From Cohnella thailandensis (GTDB lineage Bacteria; Bacillota; Bacilli; Paenibacillales; Paenibacillaceae): a stretch of 64,000 nt of DNA. Location of the stretch: contig NZ_JACJVQ010000021.1 in assembly GCF_014212135.1 (NCBI RefSeq), forward strand, positions 62,001 to 126,000, given 5' to 3'. Below, piece by piece: positions 51,824-60,626 of the stretch. How positions within the stretch are numbered: the stretch's first letter is position 1; each line of letters opens with the position of its first letter. The notes beneath the pieces are model-generated. The model had not been told where the DNA came from, searched no databases, and saw nothing but the letters and a program-made list of their open reading frames with translations. The translations under genes were made by a program, and so were the position numbers.

Positions 51824-52932
51824 AGAATGCGCTGGAGAAAGGAAGAATCGGCAGCCGGCAGCTGGCCATTCTGATCATCTTCATGACCGTCGGGGACTCC
51901 ATCCTGATTCTCCCCTCCCTAACCGCTCGCGCCGCCAGCCAGGATGCTTGGATCTCCGCTATCGCGGGCTGCCTTCTCGCCCTTCCGATGCTCTGGCTGT
52001 GGATGGCATTGGCCGGCCGATATCCGCAATCGAACCTGGCGGAATACGCGCGAGGCTTGCTCGGCAAGCGGGCGGGCGGCTTCGTCTCGCTGTACTACTC
52101 CATTTACTTCTTCTTCGTCTCCACGGGGCTCATCCGGGAATTAGGCGATTTCTTTACGATCCAGATCATGCCCGAGACGCCGCTTCGGGCCGTGCATCTT
52201 CTCATACTCCTCGTTATCGCTTGGGGACTGGCCGGCGGACTGGAAGCCATCGTCCGTACGAGCGAGCTCTTTTTCCCCTGGTTTATTCTCCTGCTGCTTG
52301 CGCTGTTGATCTGCCTGACCCCGCTTCTTACGCCGGACAACTTAAAGCCGATGCTGAGCGAAGGAGTCTCGCCGATTCTGCACGGCTCCCTTTACGTGCT
52401 CGTTTATCCGTTCGCGGAGCTCGTCTCCTTGCTGATGGTCTTCCCCTATGTCGCCAGGAGCCGCAGCACGAAGAGAGACATCCTTCTCGCCGCTTCCATC
52501 GGAGGGCTGATCATGTTTACCGTCATCCTCTTCTCCCTGATGGTGCTCGGCTCGTACCTCACTTCCAATCAAGTCTATCCCACCTATGCCCTGGCCAAAA
52601 AAATCAATATCGGAAGCTTCCTGCAGCGGGTGGAGGCGGTCGTGGCTTTCGTCTGGGTGCTATCTACGTTCTTCAAGACGAGCATTCACAGCTATGCGTT
52701 TCTGCTCGGAATCGCCGAGACCTTCAAGCTGCGGAGCTACCGAAGATTCATCGGGCCGTTCGTCCTGCTTCAGTTCGGGCTGACCTATTTGATCACCCCC
52801 AACTTCGCTTTCTATACCGACGTGCTGTTCAAATACTGGCCGTTCTGGGACCTGACGAATGCCGTGCTCCTCCCGCTCGTCCTGCTCCTGGCGCATTCAG
52901 CAAGCCGTAAAAGAACGGCGCTGAAAGCTTAG
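51820..52932 (+). CDS. Spore germinant receptor B subunit (GerAB/GerKB family)
   Basis: A 370-residue membrane protein with about ten helices, of the amino acid/polyamine/organocation transporter fold. Typical stretches are the N-terminal IGSRQLAILIIFMTVGDSIL and LVYPFAELVSLLMVFP in the middle. It is thought to bind the nutrient germinant. The ATG at 51820 overlaps the previous stop codon by four bases. Confidence 0.93.
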   Translation: MKNALEKGRIGSRQLAILIIFMTVGDSILILPSLTARAASQDAWISAIAGCLLALPMLWLWMALAGRYPQSNLAEYARGLLGKRAGGFVSLYYSIYFFFVSTGLIRELGDFFTIQIMPETPLRAVHLLILLVIAWGLAGGLEAIVRTSELFFPWFILLLLALLICLTPLLTPDNLKPMLSEGVSPILHGSLYVLVYPFAELVSLLMVFPYVARSRSTKRDILLAASIGGLIMFTVILFSLMVLGSYLTSNQVYPTYALAKKINIGSFLQRVEAVVAFVWVLSTFFKTSIHSYAFLLGIAETFKLRSYRRFIGPFVLLQFGLTYLITPNFAFYTDVLFKYWPFWDLTNAVLLPLVLLLAHSASRKRTALKA

Positions 52933-53021
52933 GGTGGAAAAGGGCATTTCCATTCTCTCCCCCCTTGTCCTATAATCAGCATAACGAGGCCGCACCAGAT
53001 GGCAGGAGGTTCTAATACACC

Positions 53022-53966
53022 ATGAATAAGAAATCAAGCAAACCGAGATCGGGCACCGCGAAGCGTACCCCCGCGCCGGCAAAATCCTACACGGTCCAAG
53101 AGGCGGCCGAGCTCCTTCCTTTTCTGATCTCGACGATTGGAGGACAAGGGAGAAACTCGATCAAGTCGATGCTGGCGCGAGGCCAGATCTCCGTCGACGG
53201 AAGGGCGGAGACCGCCTACAATTATTCCCTTCGGCCCGGACAGACGGTAACGGTCAGCAAGGAGAGAATCGAGGCGCCTCCGCGTCTTGTCGGCCTGACG
53301 ATCGTATACGAGGACGATCATCTGATCATCGCGAACAAGGAGGCCGGCTTGCTGTCGATCGCGACGGAGCAAGAGAAGGAGCTGACCGCTTATCGGCAGC
53401 TCATGGACCATGTCCGGCAGGAGAATCCCGCTAACCGGGTGTTTATCGTGCATCGGCTGGACCGCGATACGTCCGGCATCATGATGTTCGCGAAGTCGGA
53501 AGCGGTGCAGCAGGAGCTTCAGAACCGTTGGCAGGACGCCGTCAAGGAACGCAGCTATATCGCCCTGGTAGAAGGGGAGGTCAAGAAGGCGGAAGGAACG
53601 GTCACCTCTTGGCTGAAGGAGAGCAAGACGCTCAAGATGTACTCCAGTCCTTATCCGGGAGACGGACAGCATGCGGTGACCCATTACAAGCGATTGCAAT
53701 CGAACAAGCAGTTCACTCTGCTTGAGGTTCGGCTCGAGACCGGCCGCAAAAATCAGATTCGGGTCCATATGCAGGACATCGGGCATCCCATCGTCGGCGA
53801 CAAAAAGTATCGGTCCAAATCGAAGGAGATCGGACGACTGGGGCTGCATGCCTTCGTCCTCGCCTTCGAGCATCCCGTCACCAAAGAAGTGATGCGGTTC
53901 GAGAGCCCGATTCCGAGGGCGTTCTTGAACCCGTTCCGCAACGGAATGCAGTCGCCGTCCCCATAA
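53022..53966 (+). CDS. RluA-family pseudouridine synthase
   Basis: A 314-residue RNA-modifying enzyme. An S4-like RNA-binding region lies at about 35-80, and the catalytic Asp is in HRLDRDTSG (about 145-153). The NQIRVHMQDIGHPIVGD stretch near 245 is the family C-terminal signature. It isomerises uridine in rRNA or tRNA. A basic, proline-rich N-terminus precedes the S4 region. AGGAGG lies about 12 bases before the ATG, slightly long. It is not clear which RluA-type paralogue it is. Confidence 0.92.
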   Translation: MNKKSSKPRSGTAKRTPAPAKSYTVQEAAELLPFLISTIGGQGRNSIKSMLARGQISVDGRAETAYNYSLRPGQTVTVSKERIEAPPRLVGLTIVYEDDHLIIANKEAGLLSIATEQEKELTAYRQLMDHVRQENPANRVFIVHRLDRDTSGIMMFAKSEAVQQELQNRWQDAVKERSYIALVEGEVKKAEGTVTSWLKESKTLKMYSSPYPGDGQHAVTHYKRLQSNKQFTLLEVRLETGRKNQIRVHMQDIGHPIVGDKKYRSKSKEIGRLGLHAFVLAFEHPVTKEVMRFESPIPRAFLNPFRNGMQSPSP

Positions 53967-54006
53967 AATGGTTGCCGCTAGTCGCATTCCCCTTCATTTA
54001 ACAAGA

Positions 54007-54103
54007 ATACCGGACTATTGGACTATGAAAATTTCGCCAATAAAGTTACAATATCAATACCGAATATTTTGTAGAATTTTGTAATCCAATCCGGTATAGG
54101 TGA
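54007..54103 (+). other. Long-range stem in the leader of the GGDEF-EAL gene
   Basis: ATACCGG and ATTGGA (54007-54022) can pair with TCCAAT and CCGGTAT (54085-54097), 13 pairs with a 3-base bulge, enclosing about 62 bases. The right arm ends directly before the AGGTGA ribosome binding site, so folding could alter translation. No c-di-GMP riboswitch consensus is visible. Confidence 0.35.
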
Positions 54104-54107
54104 CAAT

Positions 54108-56114
54108 ATGGCTGAGATGGCTCCAATGCATCCTGTAATCTACTTCCTGCTATCTTATTTAGTCGCGGCTGCCTTCTCTTATTATGCCTTTGCTCTGATC
54201 GATAGGGCTTCGGCACCGAGAAGGGCCCTGCGAGCCATGCCTCTCTTGGGCGTATCCGCCCTTCTGGGAATCGGCATCTGGCTTGCTGCCTTCTTCGCCT
54301 TGCTGGCCATGGAATTGCCTGTGGCGTCCCGCAGCGTCTCTATGCTCATCCTATCCCTGATCCTATCGGCGGCAACCGGTCTCGCGGCGCTTCTCTTCCG
54401 CATCCGATCGAACGCGAGATGGATCTCCCTTCTTCCCTCCGCCCTCCTTTTGGGGGCCGGCTTCTGCTCCGTGGGTTTCGCCATGCTTGCCACCCTTCCA
54501 AGGGATGCTCGGCTCACCTACGAGGAGCGGTGGATAGCCTTATCCGCCATCCTCTCGTTCTTGCTGTCCGCTATCGCGATTCGAGTCCTGGCATCCCTGT
54601 CTTCTTCCGCGTCGACTTTCAAGAGAATAGCCGCCGCGCTCCTGATCGGAGGCGCCGCGTTATGCTTGCCGGTTCTAGGGTTGATTCAATCGTCCTACCC
54701 GAAGGGATCGCTTGCTGCCGGAGAACCGGCCGATCCGTTTACGGCCGGAACCCTTGGCATCGTAATCGGATTGATCGCGTCGATTGCTCTCATCAGCATT
54801 CTTCTGCTTCCCTTCTCGGGTCGTTCATCGGGAGAACAATACGATACGCTAAGCGGCCTTCCCGGGCGCGGCCTGTTCGAGAAGAGCCTTCAAGTCGCCA
54901 TCTCGGAAGCGGAGAGAGAGCGGCAGCCCTTCGCGGTCATGTTCCTCGACCTGGACCGTTTCAAGAACGTCAACGATTCCCTTGGCCATAACGTAGGGGA
55001 CCATCTTCTGCAGACAGTGGCGAATCGCATTCGGGAGTGCGTGGCCGACAAGGCTCTTATTGCCCGGCTCGGAGGGGACGAGTTCGCGATTCTGTTCCGC
55101 GCCGGTCTCTCCCGCGACAGCTTGCTGCTCACGGCCGGCCATCTCCTGTCGGACATCTCCCGGCCCCTCTTCTTCGGCGAGATGGAGATCCATCTGACGA
55201 CAAGCATCGGAATCTCCATGTATCCGTCCGATGGAGAGACTCCCGTCAGCCTGATGAAGAACGCCGAAGCGGCTCTCTACTCCGCCAAGGATGAAGGCAA
55301 AAATACGATTCGTTTCTACCTCCCCAACATGAACAGCACCCTTCGCGAATCCGTTCTTCTGGAGACGGATCTGCGCAAGGCGCTCGAGAGGGAAGAGTTC
55401 TACTTGGTCTATCAGCCTCAGATCCATGCGGCTACCGGAGAGGTTGCCGGCGTAGAAGCTCTATTGCGTTGGAAGCATGGCAAAAAAGGGATTATCCCGC
55501 CGTCCGACTTCATCCCTCTGGCCGAAGAGACGGGGGTGATCGTGCAGATCGGGGATTGGGTGCTTCGAACCGCTTGCCGTCAAAGCCGCGAATGGCAGCG
55601 GCAGGGGCTGCCGCCGATCCGAATCGCGGTAAATCTCTCCGGACGTCAGTTCCTGAACAAAGGGTTAGTCCCCTTCATCAAACGGACTCTGCTCGAGACC
55701 GGAATGGATCCGTCTCATCTGGAGCTCGAGATTACCGAATCGATGACTCTGGACGTCGAGCGTTCTTTCTCCACCTTAAGGGAGCTCAAGCAATTGGGAG
55801 TCAGCATCTCGATCGACGATTTCGGCACCGGTTACAGCTCTCTGAGCTACCTGAAGAACTTCCCGGTCGATTGCTTGAAGATCGACCAATCGTTCGTCCG
55901 CGAGCTGCTATCGGAGACGAATGACCGCTCGATCGTCTCGACCATCATCACCCTCGCCCATAACCTGAACCTCCGGGTCGTCGCCGAGGGAGTGGAATCC
56001 GAGGAGCAGCTAGCCTACCTGGCCTCCTACGGATGCGACGAGATCCAGGGATATTATATCAGCCGGCCGATCTCCGAGGAGGATGTCCTGCGCTTCCTGA
56101 AGAAGAGCTCTTAG
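54108..56114 (+). CDS. Membrane GGDEF-EAL protein (cyclic di-GMP turnover) with degenerate MHYT-like sensor
   Basis: A 668-residue protein. About seven membrane helices fill residues 8-245 in an MHYT-like pattern (for example IWLAAFFALLAMELP), but the metal-binding Met-His pairs are absent. The GGDEF domain follows (LFLDLDRF-type strand, then ARLGGDEFAIL) with an intact GGDEF; no RxxD inhibitory site precedes it. The EAL domain is also intact: VEALLRW, ELEITES, DDFGTGYSSL, LKIDQSF and AEGVES. It could both make and break down c-di-GMP. AGGTGA precedes the ATG. It is a single-gene unit ending in a strong terminator. Confidence 0.93.
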   Translation: MAEMAPMHPVIYFLLSYLVAAAFSYYAFALIDRASAPRRALRAMPLLGVSALLGIGIWLAAFFALLAMELPVASRSVSMLILSLILSAATGLAALLFRIRSNARWISLLPSALLLGAGFCSVGFAMLATLPRDARLTYEERWIALSAILSFLLSAIAIRVLASLSSSASTFKRIAAALLIGGAALCLPVLGLIQSSYPKGSLAAGEPADPFTAGTLGIVIGLIASIALISILLLPFSGRSSGEQYDTLSGLPGRGLFEKSLQVAISEAERERQPFAVMFLDLDRFKNVNDSLGHNVGDHLLQTVANRIRECVADKALIARLGGDEFAILFRAGLSRDSLLLTAGHLLSDISRPLFFGEMEIHLTTSIGISMYPSDGETPVSLMKNAEAALYSAKDEGKNTIRFYLPNMNSTLRESVLLETDLRKALEREEFYLVYQPQIHAATGEVAGVEALLRWKHGKKGIIPPSDFIPLAEETGVIVQIGDWVLRTACRQSREWQRQGLPPIRIAVNLSGRQFLNKGLVPFIKRTLLETGMDPSHLELEITESMTLDVERSFSTLRELKQLGVSISIDDFGTGYSSLSYLKNFPVDCLKIDQSFVRELLSETNDRSIVSTIITLAHNLNLRVVAEGVESEEQLAYLASYGCDEIQGYYISRPISEEDVLRFLKKSS

Positions 56115-56142
56115 CCGATCTACATTCATACCCCCAATAACA

Positions 56143-56194
56143 AAACCCGCCGGCTCTGCGCTAATCCTTAGGAAGGCGCAGAGCCGGCGGGTTT
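56143..56194. terminator. Bidirectional terminator between the GGDEF-EAL gene and ctaM
   Basis: Perfect 19-bp arms (AAACCCGCCGGCTCTGCGC and its complement) with a 14-base loop, between convergent genes. The tails are A-rich on the left and T-rich on the right. Confidence 0.9.
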
Positions 56195-56206
56195 GTTTTC
56201 CTGCAA

Positions 56207-56668
56207 TTAACCGAATATCGCGTCGATCACAGGCTTCGTATGTCCGCCCGGATACATGAGATACAACAGCACGTATACCGTCACTCCCGTAATCGCGGTC
56301 ACGAACCAGGTTACCGCCGTCACGCGTCCGAGCTTGCGATGCTTGGCGAAGCTCTTCTTGAATGCCAGCACGAGCGTCGAGATGCCGAATACGGCGGCTA
56401 CCATCGCCAAGACGATGTGGAAGACCAGGAAGATCCGATAGATCGTCTCCAGGCTCTCCGGACCGCCCCAATTCGTATTGCCGACGAAGATGGTACGAGA
56501 CGTATACATAAGGAAGAACAGGACGGCCGCGACCGCGGCCGCGATCATCGTCTTCTCATGCGCTTCTCTCTTGCGGAGAATAATCAGACGCCAGCCGATT
56601 GCGACCAGAATGGCGCTGAGCGCGATAAAACTAGTACTGATCGTAGGGAAAATCTCGTACCAAGTCAT
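56207..56668 (-). CDS. ctaM: DUF420 membrane protein, cytochrome oxidase maturation factor
   Basis: A 153-residue protein with four membrane helices (about 9-28, 41-58, 77-102 and 117-140). DUF420 proteins such as CtaM of Staphylococcus aureus are needed to mature certain haem-copper oxidases. It lies 89 bases downstream of ctaG and near the structural genes, which supports the role. The symbol follows family and context. Confidence 0.8.
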   Translation of the reverse strand: MTWYEIFPTISTSFIALSAILVAIGWRLIILRKREAHEKTMIAAAVAAVLFFLMYTSRTIFVGNTNWGGPESLETIYRIFLVFHIVLAMVAAVFGISTLVLAFKKSFAKHRKLGRVTAVTWFVTAITGVTVYVLLYLMYPGGHTKPVIDAIFG

Positions 56669-56757
56669 TTAGCGATTCACCTGCTCCAATGAACAATGAT
56701 TAAGCTGATAACATTGTAACTTGCCCCGCTTGTCTCTTCAAATCTTTCTCGAGGACG

Positions 56758-57669
56758 TCACACATTGTTCAAACGCGCCGTCGCGGCGGATTCGGGAGCC
56801 GTGTCCTCCTCATCCTTGCGCTCTCTTCGGAACCATTGCATGAATACGGTGTATAGCGCCCAGATATTGATGAACTCTTGGATCAGCTTCATGATAATTC
56901 CCCCGAGCTGCTGATCCTCCCTCGCGCTCAGGGTACCGAAGAAGGAAGGGCCCTCGAACTTGGCCAAGAGCTCTGCCGTGTCGCCGGATACGCAATATTG
57001 CATGGCCTGCGCCCATACGTTCGGATCGCTATAGACGCCGAACAGCGGCTCTCCGGCGAAGATAATGAGCACGCACGCGGGGGTGAGGAGCAAGCCGTTC
57101 AAGAAGATATAGCCTAGACGGAGAAGCGGAGAAACGCGTGACCATTCCGGAACGGGACACTGAATGTGCCACCAGTTGAGCATGGCGGTCAACAGCAGGA
57201 CGATATAATACAGGGCGTGAATGAAGTAATGAACCATTATCCAGTCATGGATGTTCGGCAGATGATAGAACGAGAACAACAGATTGAACAGGAACAAACC
57301 CACGAGCGGATTGCCAAGGAAACGAAATGGCTTAAGAACGGACCGTCCCAAGATAGAACGCCACAGCCATGCCGGTATTCCATAGAGCAGCATCGGCGGC
57401 ACCAGGACGTAGGAGATCGCCATGTCCGTCATATGATACGAGAACATCAGATGGCCTAGAAGACTAAGCGGTCCGCCATGAACGATATATAGGAGAAGCA
57501 GAGCCAGATAGAAGCTTGCTTGTCTTCCGATGGAGACGGCTTCCGCCCCGGCGAACCTCGTTCTCCATGGCCCTACGACAAACGAATACAACGTTGCGAC
57601 AGCAAGCATGAAGATTAGAAAATAGGGGCTCCACACGTCTCCGAACGAGAAATACTTCAAGCTGTCCAT
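56758..57669 (-). CDS. ctaG: Cytochrome c oxidase assembly factor CtaG
   Basis: A 303-residue membrane protein with about seven helices of the caa3_CtaG family. Typical stretches are LIVHGGPLSLLGHLMFSYHMTDM-like residues near 60-82 and FYHLPNIHDWIMVHYFIH near 135. In Bacillus, CtaG is required for caa3 oxidase activity, probably in copper delivery. It stands downstream of the terminator at 57755 and probably has its own transcript or depends on read-through. Confidence 0.92.
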   Translation of the reverse strand: MDSLKYFSFGDVWSPYFLIFMLAVATLYSFVVGPWRTRFAGAEAVSIGRQASFYLALLLLYIVHGGPLSLLGHLMFSYHMTDMAISYVLVPPMLLYGIPAWLWRSILGRSVLKPFRFLGNPLVGLFLFNLLFSFYHLPNIHDWIMVHYFIHALYYIVLLLTAMLNWWHIQCPVPEWSRVSPLLRLGYIFLNGLLLTPACVLIIFAGEPLFGVYSDPNVWAQAMQYCVSGDTAELLAKFEGPSFFGTLSAREDQQLGGIIMKLIQEFINIWALYTVFMQWFRRERKDEEDTAPESAATARLNNV

Positions 57670-57754
57670 TCTAGCTCACCCTTCTTGCTTCTTAATTGCG
57701 ATTATGCCGGTTTAACGGCTTCTAAGCCATTATACCTCAGCGGCCAAGCTCCGC

Positions 57755-57786
57755 AAAAAAAGAGGCGGGAACATCGCCCGCCTCTC
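57755..57786 (-). terminator. Terminator of the ctaCDEF operon
   Basis: Arms GAGGCGGG and CCCGCCTC with a 7-base loop, followed on the minus strand by seven T, about 20 bases after the ctaF stop codon. Confidence 0.85.
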
Positions 57787-57806
57787 TGCAGTTTATCCGG
57801 TATAAC

Positions 57807-58121
57807 CTACCACCATACCCAATATTCGGCCATAATGACCATCGTGAAGACGACAACGGCACCGAAGACGATCCCGAGTATCGGGAACAGATGTCCTCTG
57901 TCCTTCATGTGCATCCAGAACGACAGCTGCACGAACACTTGAACGATCGCCATTCCTACGAGGATGACGTAGGTGAACGTGGTGTTGATCTCCCCGGAGG
58001 CAACGGCCGCGAACGCGATGAGCGTCAGGACAAGCGACAGGACAAAGGCAACGATGTGTTTCTTGGGTCCTTCTTCGCGATGACGTCTTGTCTCTTCATG
58101 AGTAGATTGGTTGCTCGACAT
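57807..58121 (-). CDS. ctaF: Cytochrome c oxidase subunit IV (caa3 type)
   Basis: A 104-residue protein with three membrane helices, of the COX4_pro/CyoD family (VQVFVQLSFWMHMKD is the signature stretch). A charged, hydrophilic N-terminus of about 20 residues precedes helix 1. It is the last gene of the oxidase operon, four bases after ctaE. Confidence 0.92.
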   Translation of the reverse strand: MSSNQSTHEETRRHREEGPKKHIVAFVLSLVLTLIAFAAVASGEINTTFTYVILVGMAIVQVFVQLSFWMHMKDRGHLFPILGIVFGAVVVFTMVIMAEYWVWW

Positions 58122-58125
58122 CCGG

Positions 58126-58740
58126 TTAACCCACCTTTCCCATCAGGTAAACAACGGTGAAGATGAATACCCATACCACGTCGATGAAGTGCCAGTAGAT
58201 AGCCGACACGTAAATCTTGGGGGCCGTAACGACGGTCAGGCCCTTCTTCATGATCTGAAGGATCAGAAGCCCGATCCACAGAACCCCGAAGGCGACGTGA
58301 GCGCCGTGGAAGCCGACGAGCGTATAGAAGGAGGAGCTGAACGCGCTGGTCGGCATCTTGTGCCCTTCATGGATATATTCCGTGAACTCGTAAATTTCCA
58401 GTCCCAGGAATCCGAGACCGAGCACGATCGTGGCCACCAGCCAGCCGATCATCGGCTTGACTTTCTTCTGGTGCAAGGCTTGCACCGCGAACACGCTCAT
58501 CAAGCTCGACGTCAGCAGGATCATCGTCGCCGCGAATACGGTCGGAAGCTTGAACAATTCGCTTGCGGGAGGGCCGTCGCCGATATTGTGGCGAAGAGCC
58601 AGATAGGACGAGAACAAGGTGCCGAAGAGGACCGTCTCCGCGCCGAGGAACAGCCAGAAGCCCAGAATCTTATTGCGGCCTTCCAGCGTCGCCTTCTCAG
58701 GCTCATGCGGCAATGCGCCGTTCAGATCGTGTGCGCTCAT
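58126..58740 (-). CDS. ctaE: Cytochrome c oxidase subunit III
   Basis: A 204-residue protein with five membrane helices (the short bacterial form). Family stretches include GFWLFLGAETVLFGTLFSSYLALR near residue 27 and LVGFHGAHVAFGVLWI near 143. The ATG overlaps the ctaD stop codon (ATGA). Confidence 0.95.
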   Translation of the reverse strand: MSAHDLNGALPHEPEKATLEGRNKILGFWLFLGAETVLFGTLFSSYLALRHNIGDGPPASELFKLPTVFAATMILLTSSLMSVFAVQALHQKKVKPMIGWLVATIVLGLGFLGLEIYEFTEYIHEGHKMPTSAFSSSFYTLVGFHGAHVAFGVLWIGLLILQIMKKGLTVVTAPKIYVSAIYWHFIDVVWVFIFTVVYLMGKVG

Positions 58741-60596
58741 GCGTGCACCCCTTTCTCTTGTTCTTCTTCGCTGATGTGGAAGCCATGATCGTCGAATACC
58801 GAGCGAAGCAGCATGCAGATCAAGGTGACGGCGATGCCGCCGATAGCCAGGTACAGCTTGTCATACATGAAGCCGAAGCCGGCGATAAAGAGTCCTACGC
58901 TCATGACGAACGGCAGAATCGACGGGGAAGGCATATGGATCGGACCTACCGGCTCGGAAGGAGTCATCTCCTTCTTGCCCTCCATCTTCTCCTTCCACCA
59001 AGCATCGTATCCGCGTACGAGCGGGATCTGCTTGAAGTTGTATTCCGGAGGAGGAGAAGGAATGGACCATTCGAGCGAGCGGCCGTCTTCCCACGGATCG
59101 TTCGCCGCATCCTTCTTCTTGAAGGACGTGATAACGACGTTGATAAGAAGCAGGATCGTGCCGATTCCCATCAGGAAGGCGCCGATCGTACTGACCACGT
59201 TCATCGTGTCGAAGCCTTGGTTCGGGAGGTACGTCCATACCCGGCGAGGCATCCCGATCAGACCGAGGAAGTGCTGCACGAAGAAGGTCAGATGGAAGCC
59301 GATGTAGAACGTCCAGAAGAACCACTTGCCCAGCGTCTCGTTGAGCGTGCGTCCGAACATCTTCGGCCACCAGTAGAACAGGCCGGCGAAGATCCCGTTA
59401 ATAAGTCCGCCGACGATTACGTAGTGGAAGTGCGCCACGACGAAGTAAGTATCATGATATTGGTAGTCGGCCGGAGCCGCCGCGAGCATAACCCCGGTTA
59501 CGCCGCCCATCGTGAACGTCGGAATGAATCCGATCCCGAACAGCGCTGCGGTCGTGAACTTGATGGAGCCGCCCCACAGGGTGAACAGCCAGTTAAAGAT
59601 CTTGACGCCCGTAGGAACCGCGATCAGCATCGTCGCGATGGAGAACAGGCCGTTCGCTACCGGACCCAAGCCCGTCGTGAACATGTGGTGAGCCCAAACC
59701 ATGAAGCCGAGGAACGCGATCAGAATCGTCGCGAATACCATCGAGCTGTACCCGAACAGGCGCTTGCGGGAGAACGTGCTGACGACTTCGGAGATAATCC
59801 CGAACGCCGGCAGGATCAGGATGTATACTTCGGGGTGACCGAACACCCAGAACACGTGCTCCCACAGGACGGTGCTGCCGCCGCTCGTCGTCTCGAAGAA
59901 GTTCGCTTGGAACAGGCGGTCGAACATCAGGGCGACAAGACCTACCGTCAGTACGGGGAATGCGAAGACGATCAGGGCGGACGTAATGAAGATCGCCCAG
60001 GTGAACATCGGCATTCTCATGAAAGACATGCCCGGAGCGCGCATGTTAATGATCGTTGCCATGAAGTTGATACCGCCGAGCAGCGTACCGATACCGGCGA
60101 TCTGCAGGCCGAGCACGTAGTAGTCTACGCCATGCCCCGCGTTATAGGTCGGGCCTGCCAGCGGAACGTAAGACGTCCAGCCCGCGTCCGGCACGTTGCC
60201 GGCGAACCAACTGATATTCAGCAGCAAGCCGCCGAAGAAGAAGGTCCAGAAGCCGAGAGCGTTCAAGAACGGGAACGCTACGTCGCGCGCGCCGATCTGA
60301 AGCGGAATAACCGCGTTCATCATCGCGAACAGCATCGGCATCGCCGCAAGGAAGATCATCGTCGTGCCGTGCATCGTAAGCAATTCGTTGAATGTATCCG
60401 CGCCGACGAAATTATTCATCGGTTTAATGAGCTGGATCCGGATCAGAACCGCTTCAAGTCCGCCGACCAAGAAGAATAAGGCTCCAGCGATTAAGTATAA
60501 AATCCCGATTTTCTTATGGTCGACGGTTGTCAGCCAATCCATCAAGCCGCGATATCGCTTGACCGGATGCGCATGTGCATGTGCATGTGCAGTCAA
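58737..60596 (-). CDS. ctaD: Cytochrome c oxidase subunit I (caa3 type)
   Basis: A 619-residue catalytic subunit with 14 predicted helices. Haem and copper ligands are visible: the His in TMHGTTMIF, WVFGHPEVY with the Tyr-linked His of CuB, AHHMFTTG, and VVAHFHYV for haem a3 and a. It reduces oxygen to water and pumps protons. The TTG at 60596 follows GGGGG at about ten bases. The N-terminus is an unusual Ala-His repeat encoded by a 6-bp tandem repeat. Confidence 0.96.
   Translation of the reverse strand: MTAHAHAHAHPVKRYRGLMDWLTTVDHKKIGILYLIAGALFFLVGGLEAVLIRIQLIKPMNNFVGADTFNELLTMHGTTMIFLAAMPMLFAMMNAVIPLQIGARDVAFPFLNALGFWTFFFGGLLLNISWFAGNVPDAGWTSYVPLAGPTYNAGHGVDYYVLGLQIAGIGTLLGGINFMATIINMRAPGMSFMRMPMFTWAIFITSALIVFAFPVLTVGLVALMFDRLFQANFFETTSGGSTVLWEHVFWVFGHPEVYILILPAFGIISEVVSTFSRKRLFGYSSMVFATILIAFLGFMVWAHHMFTTGLGPVANGLFSIATMLIAVPTGVKIFNWLFTLWGGSIKFTTAALFGIGFIPTFTMGGVTGVMLAAAPADYQYHDTYFVVAHFHYVIVGGLINGIFAGLFYWWPKMFGRTLNETLGKWFFWTFYIGFHLTFFVQHFLGLIGMPRRVWTYLPNQGFDTMNVVSTIGAFLMGIGTILLLINVVITSFKKKDAANDPWEDGRSLEWSIPSPPPEYNFKQIPLVRGYDAWWKEKMEGKKEMTPSEPVGPIHMPSPSILPFVMSVGLFIAGFGFMYDKLYLAIGGIAVTLICMLLRSVFDDHGFHISEEEQEKGVHA
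60570..60592. repeat. Hexanucleotide repeat in the 5' end of ctaD
   Basis: The unit GCATGT (about four copies) encodes the N-terminal Ala-His run. It is slippage-prone in principle, but two codons per unit keep the frame. Confidence 0.7.
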
Positions 60597-60626
60597 AGCA
60601 ACGAACCCCCTTCATTCCGAGCAGAA

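Noticed and set aside
54007..54103. A cyclic di-GMP riboswitch before the GGDEF-EAL gene
   Set aside because: The conserved GCACAAAG-type core of the class I riboswitch is missing; only a generic long-range stem is seen.
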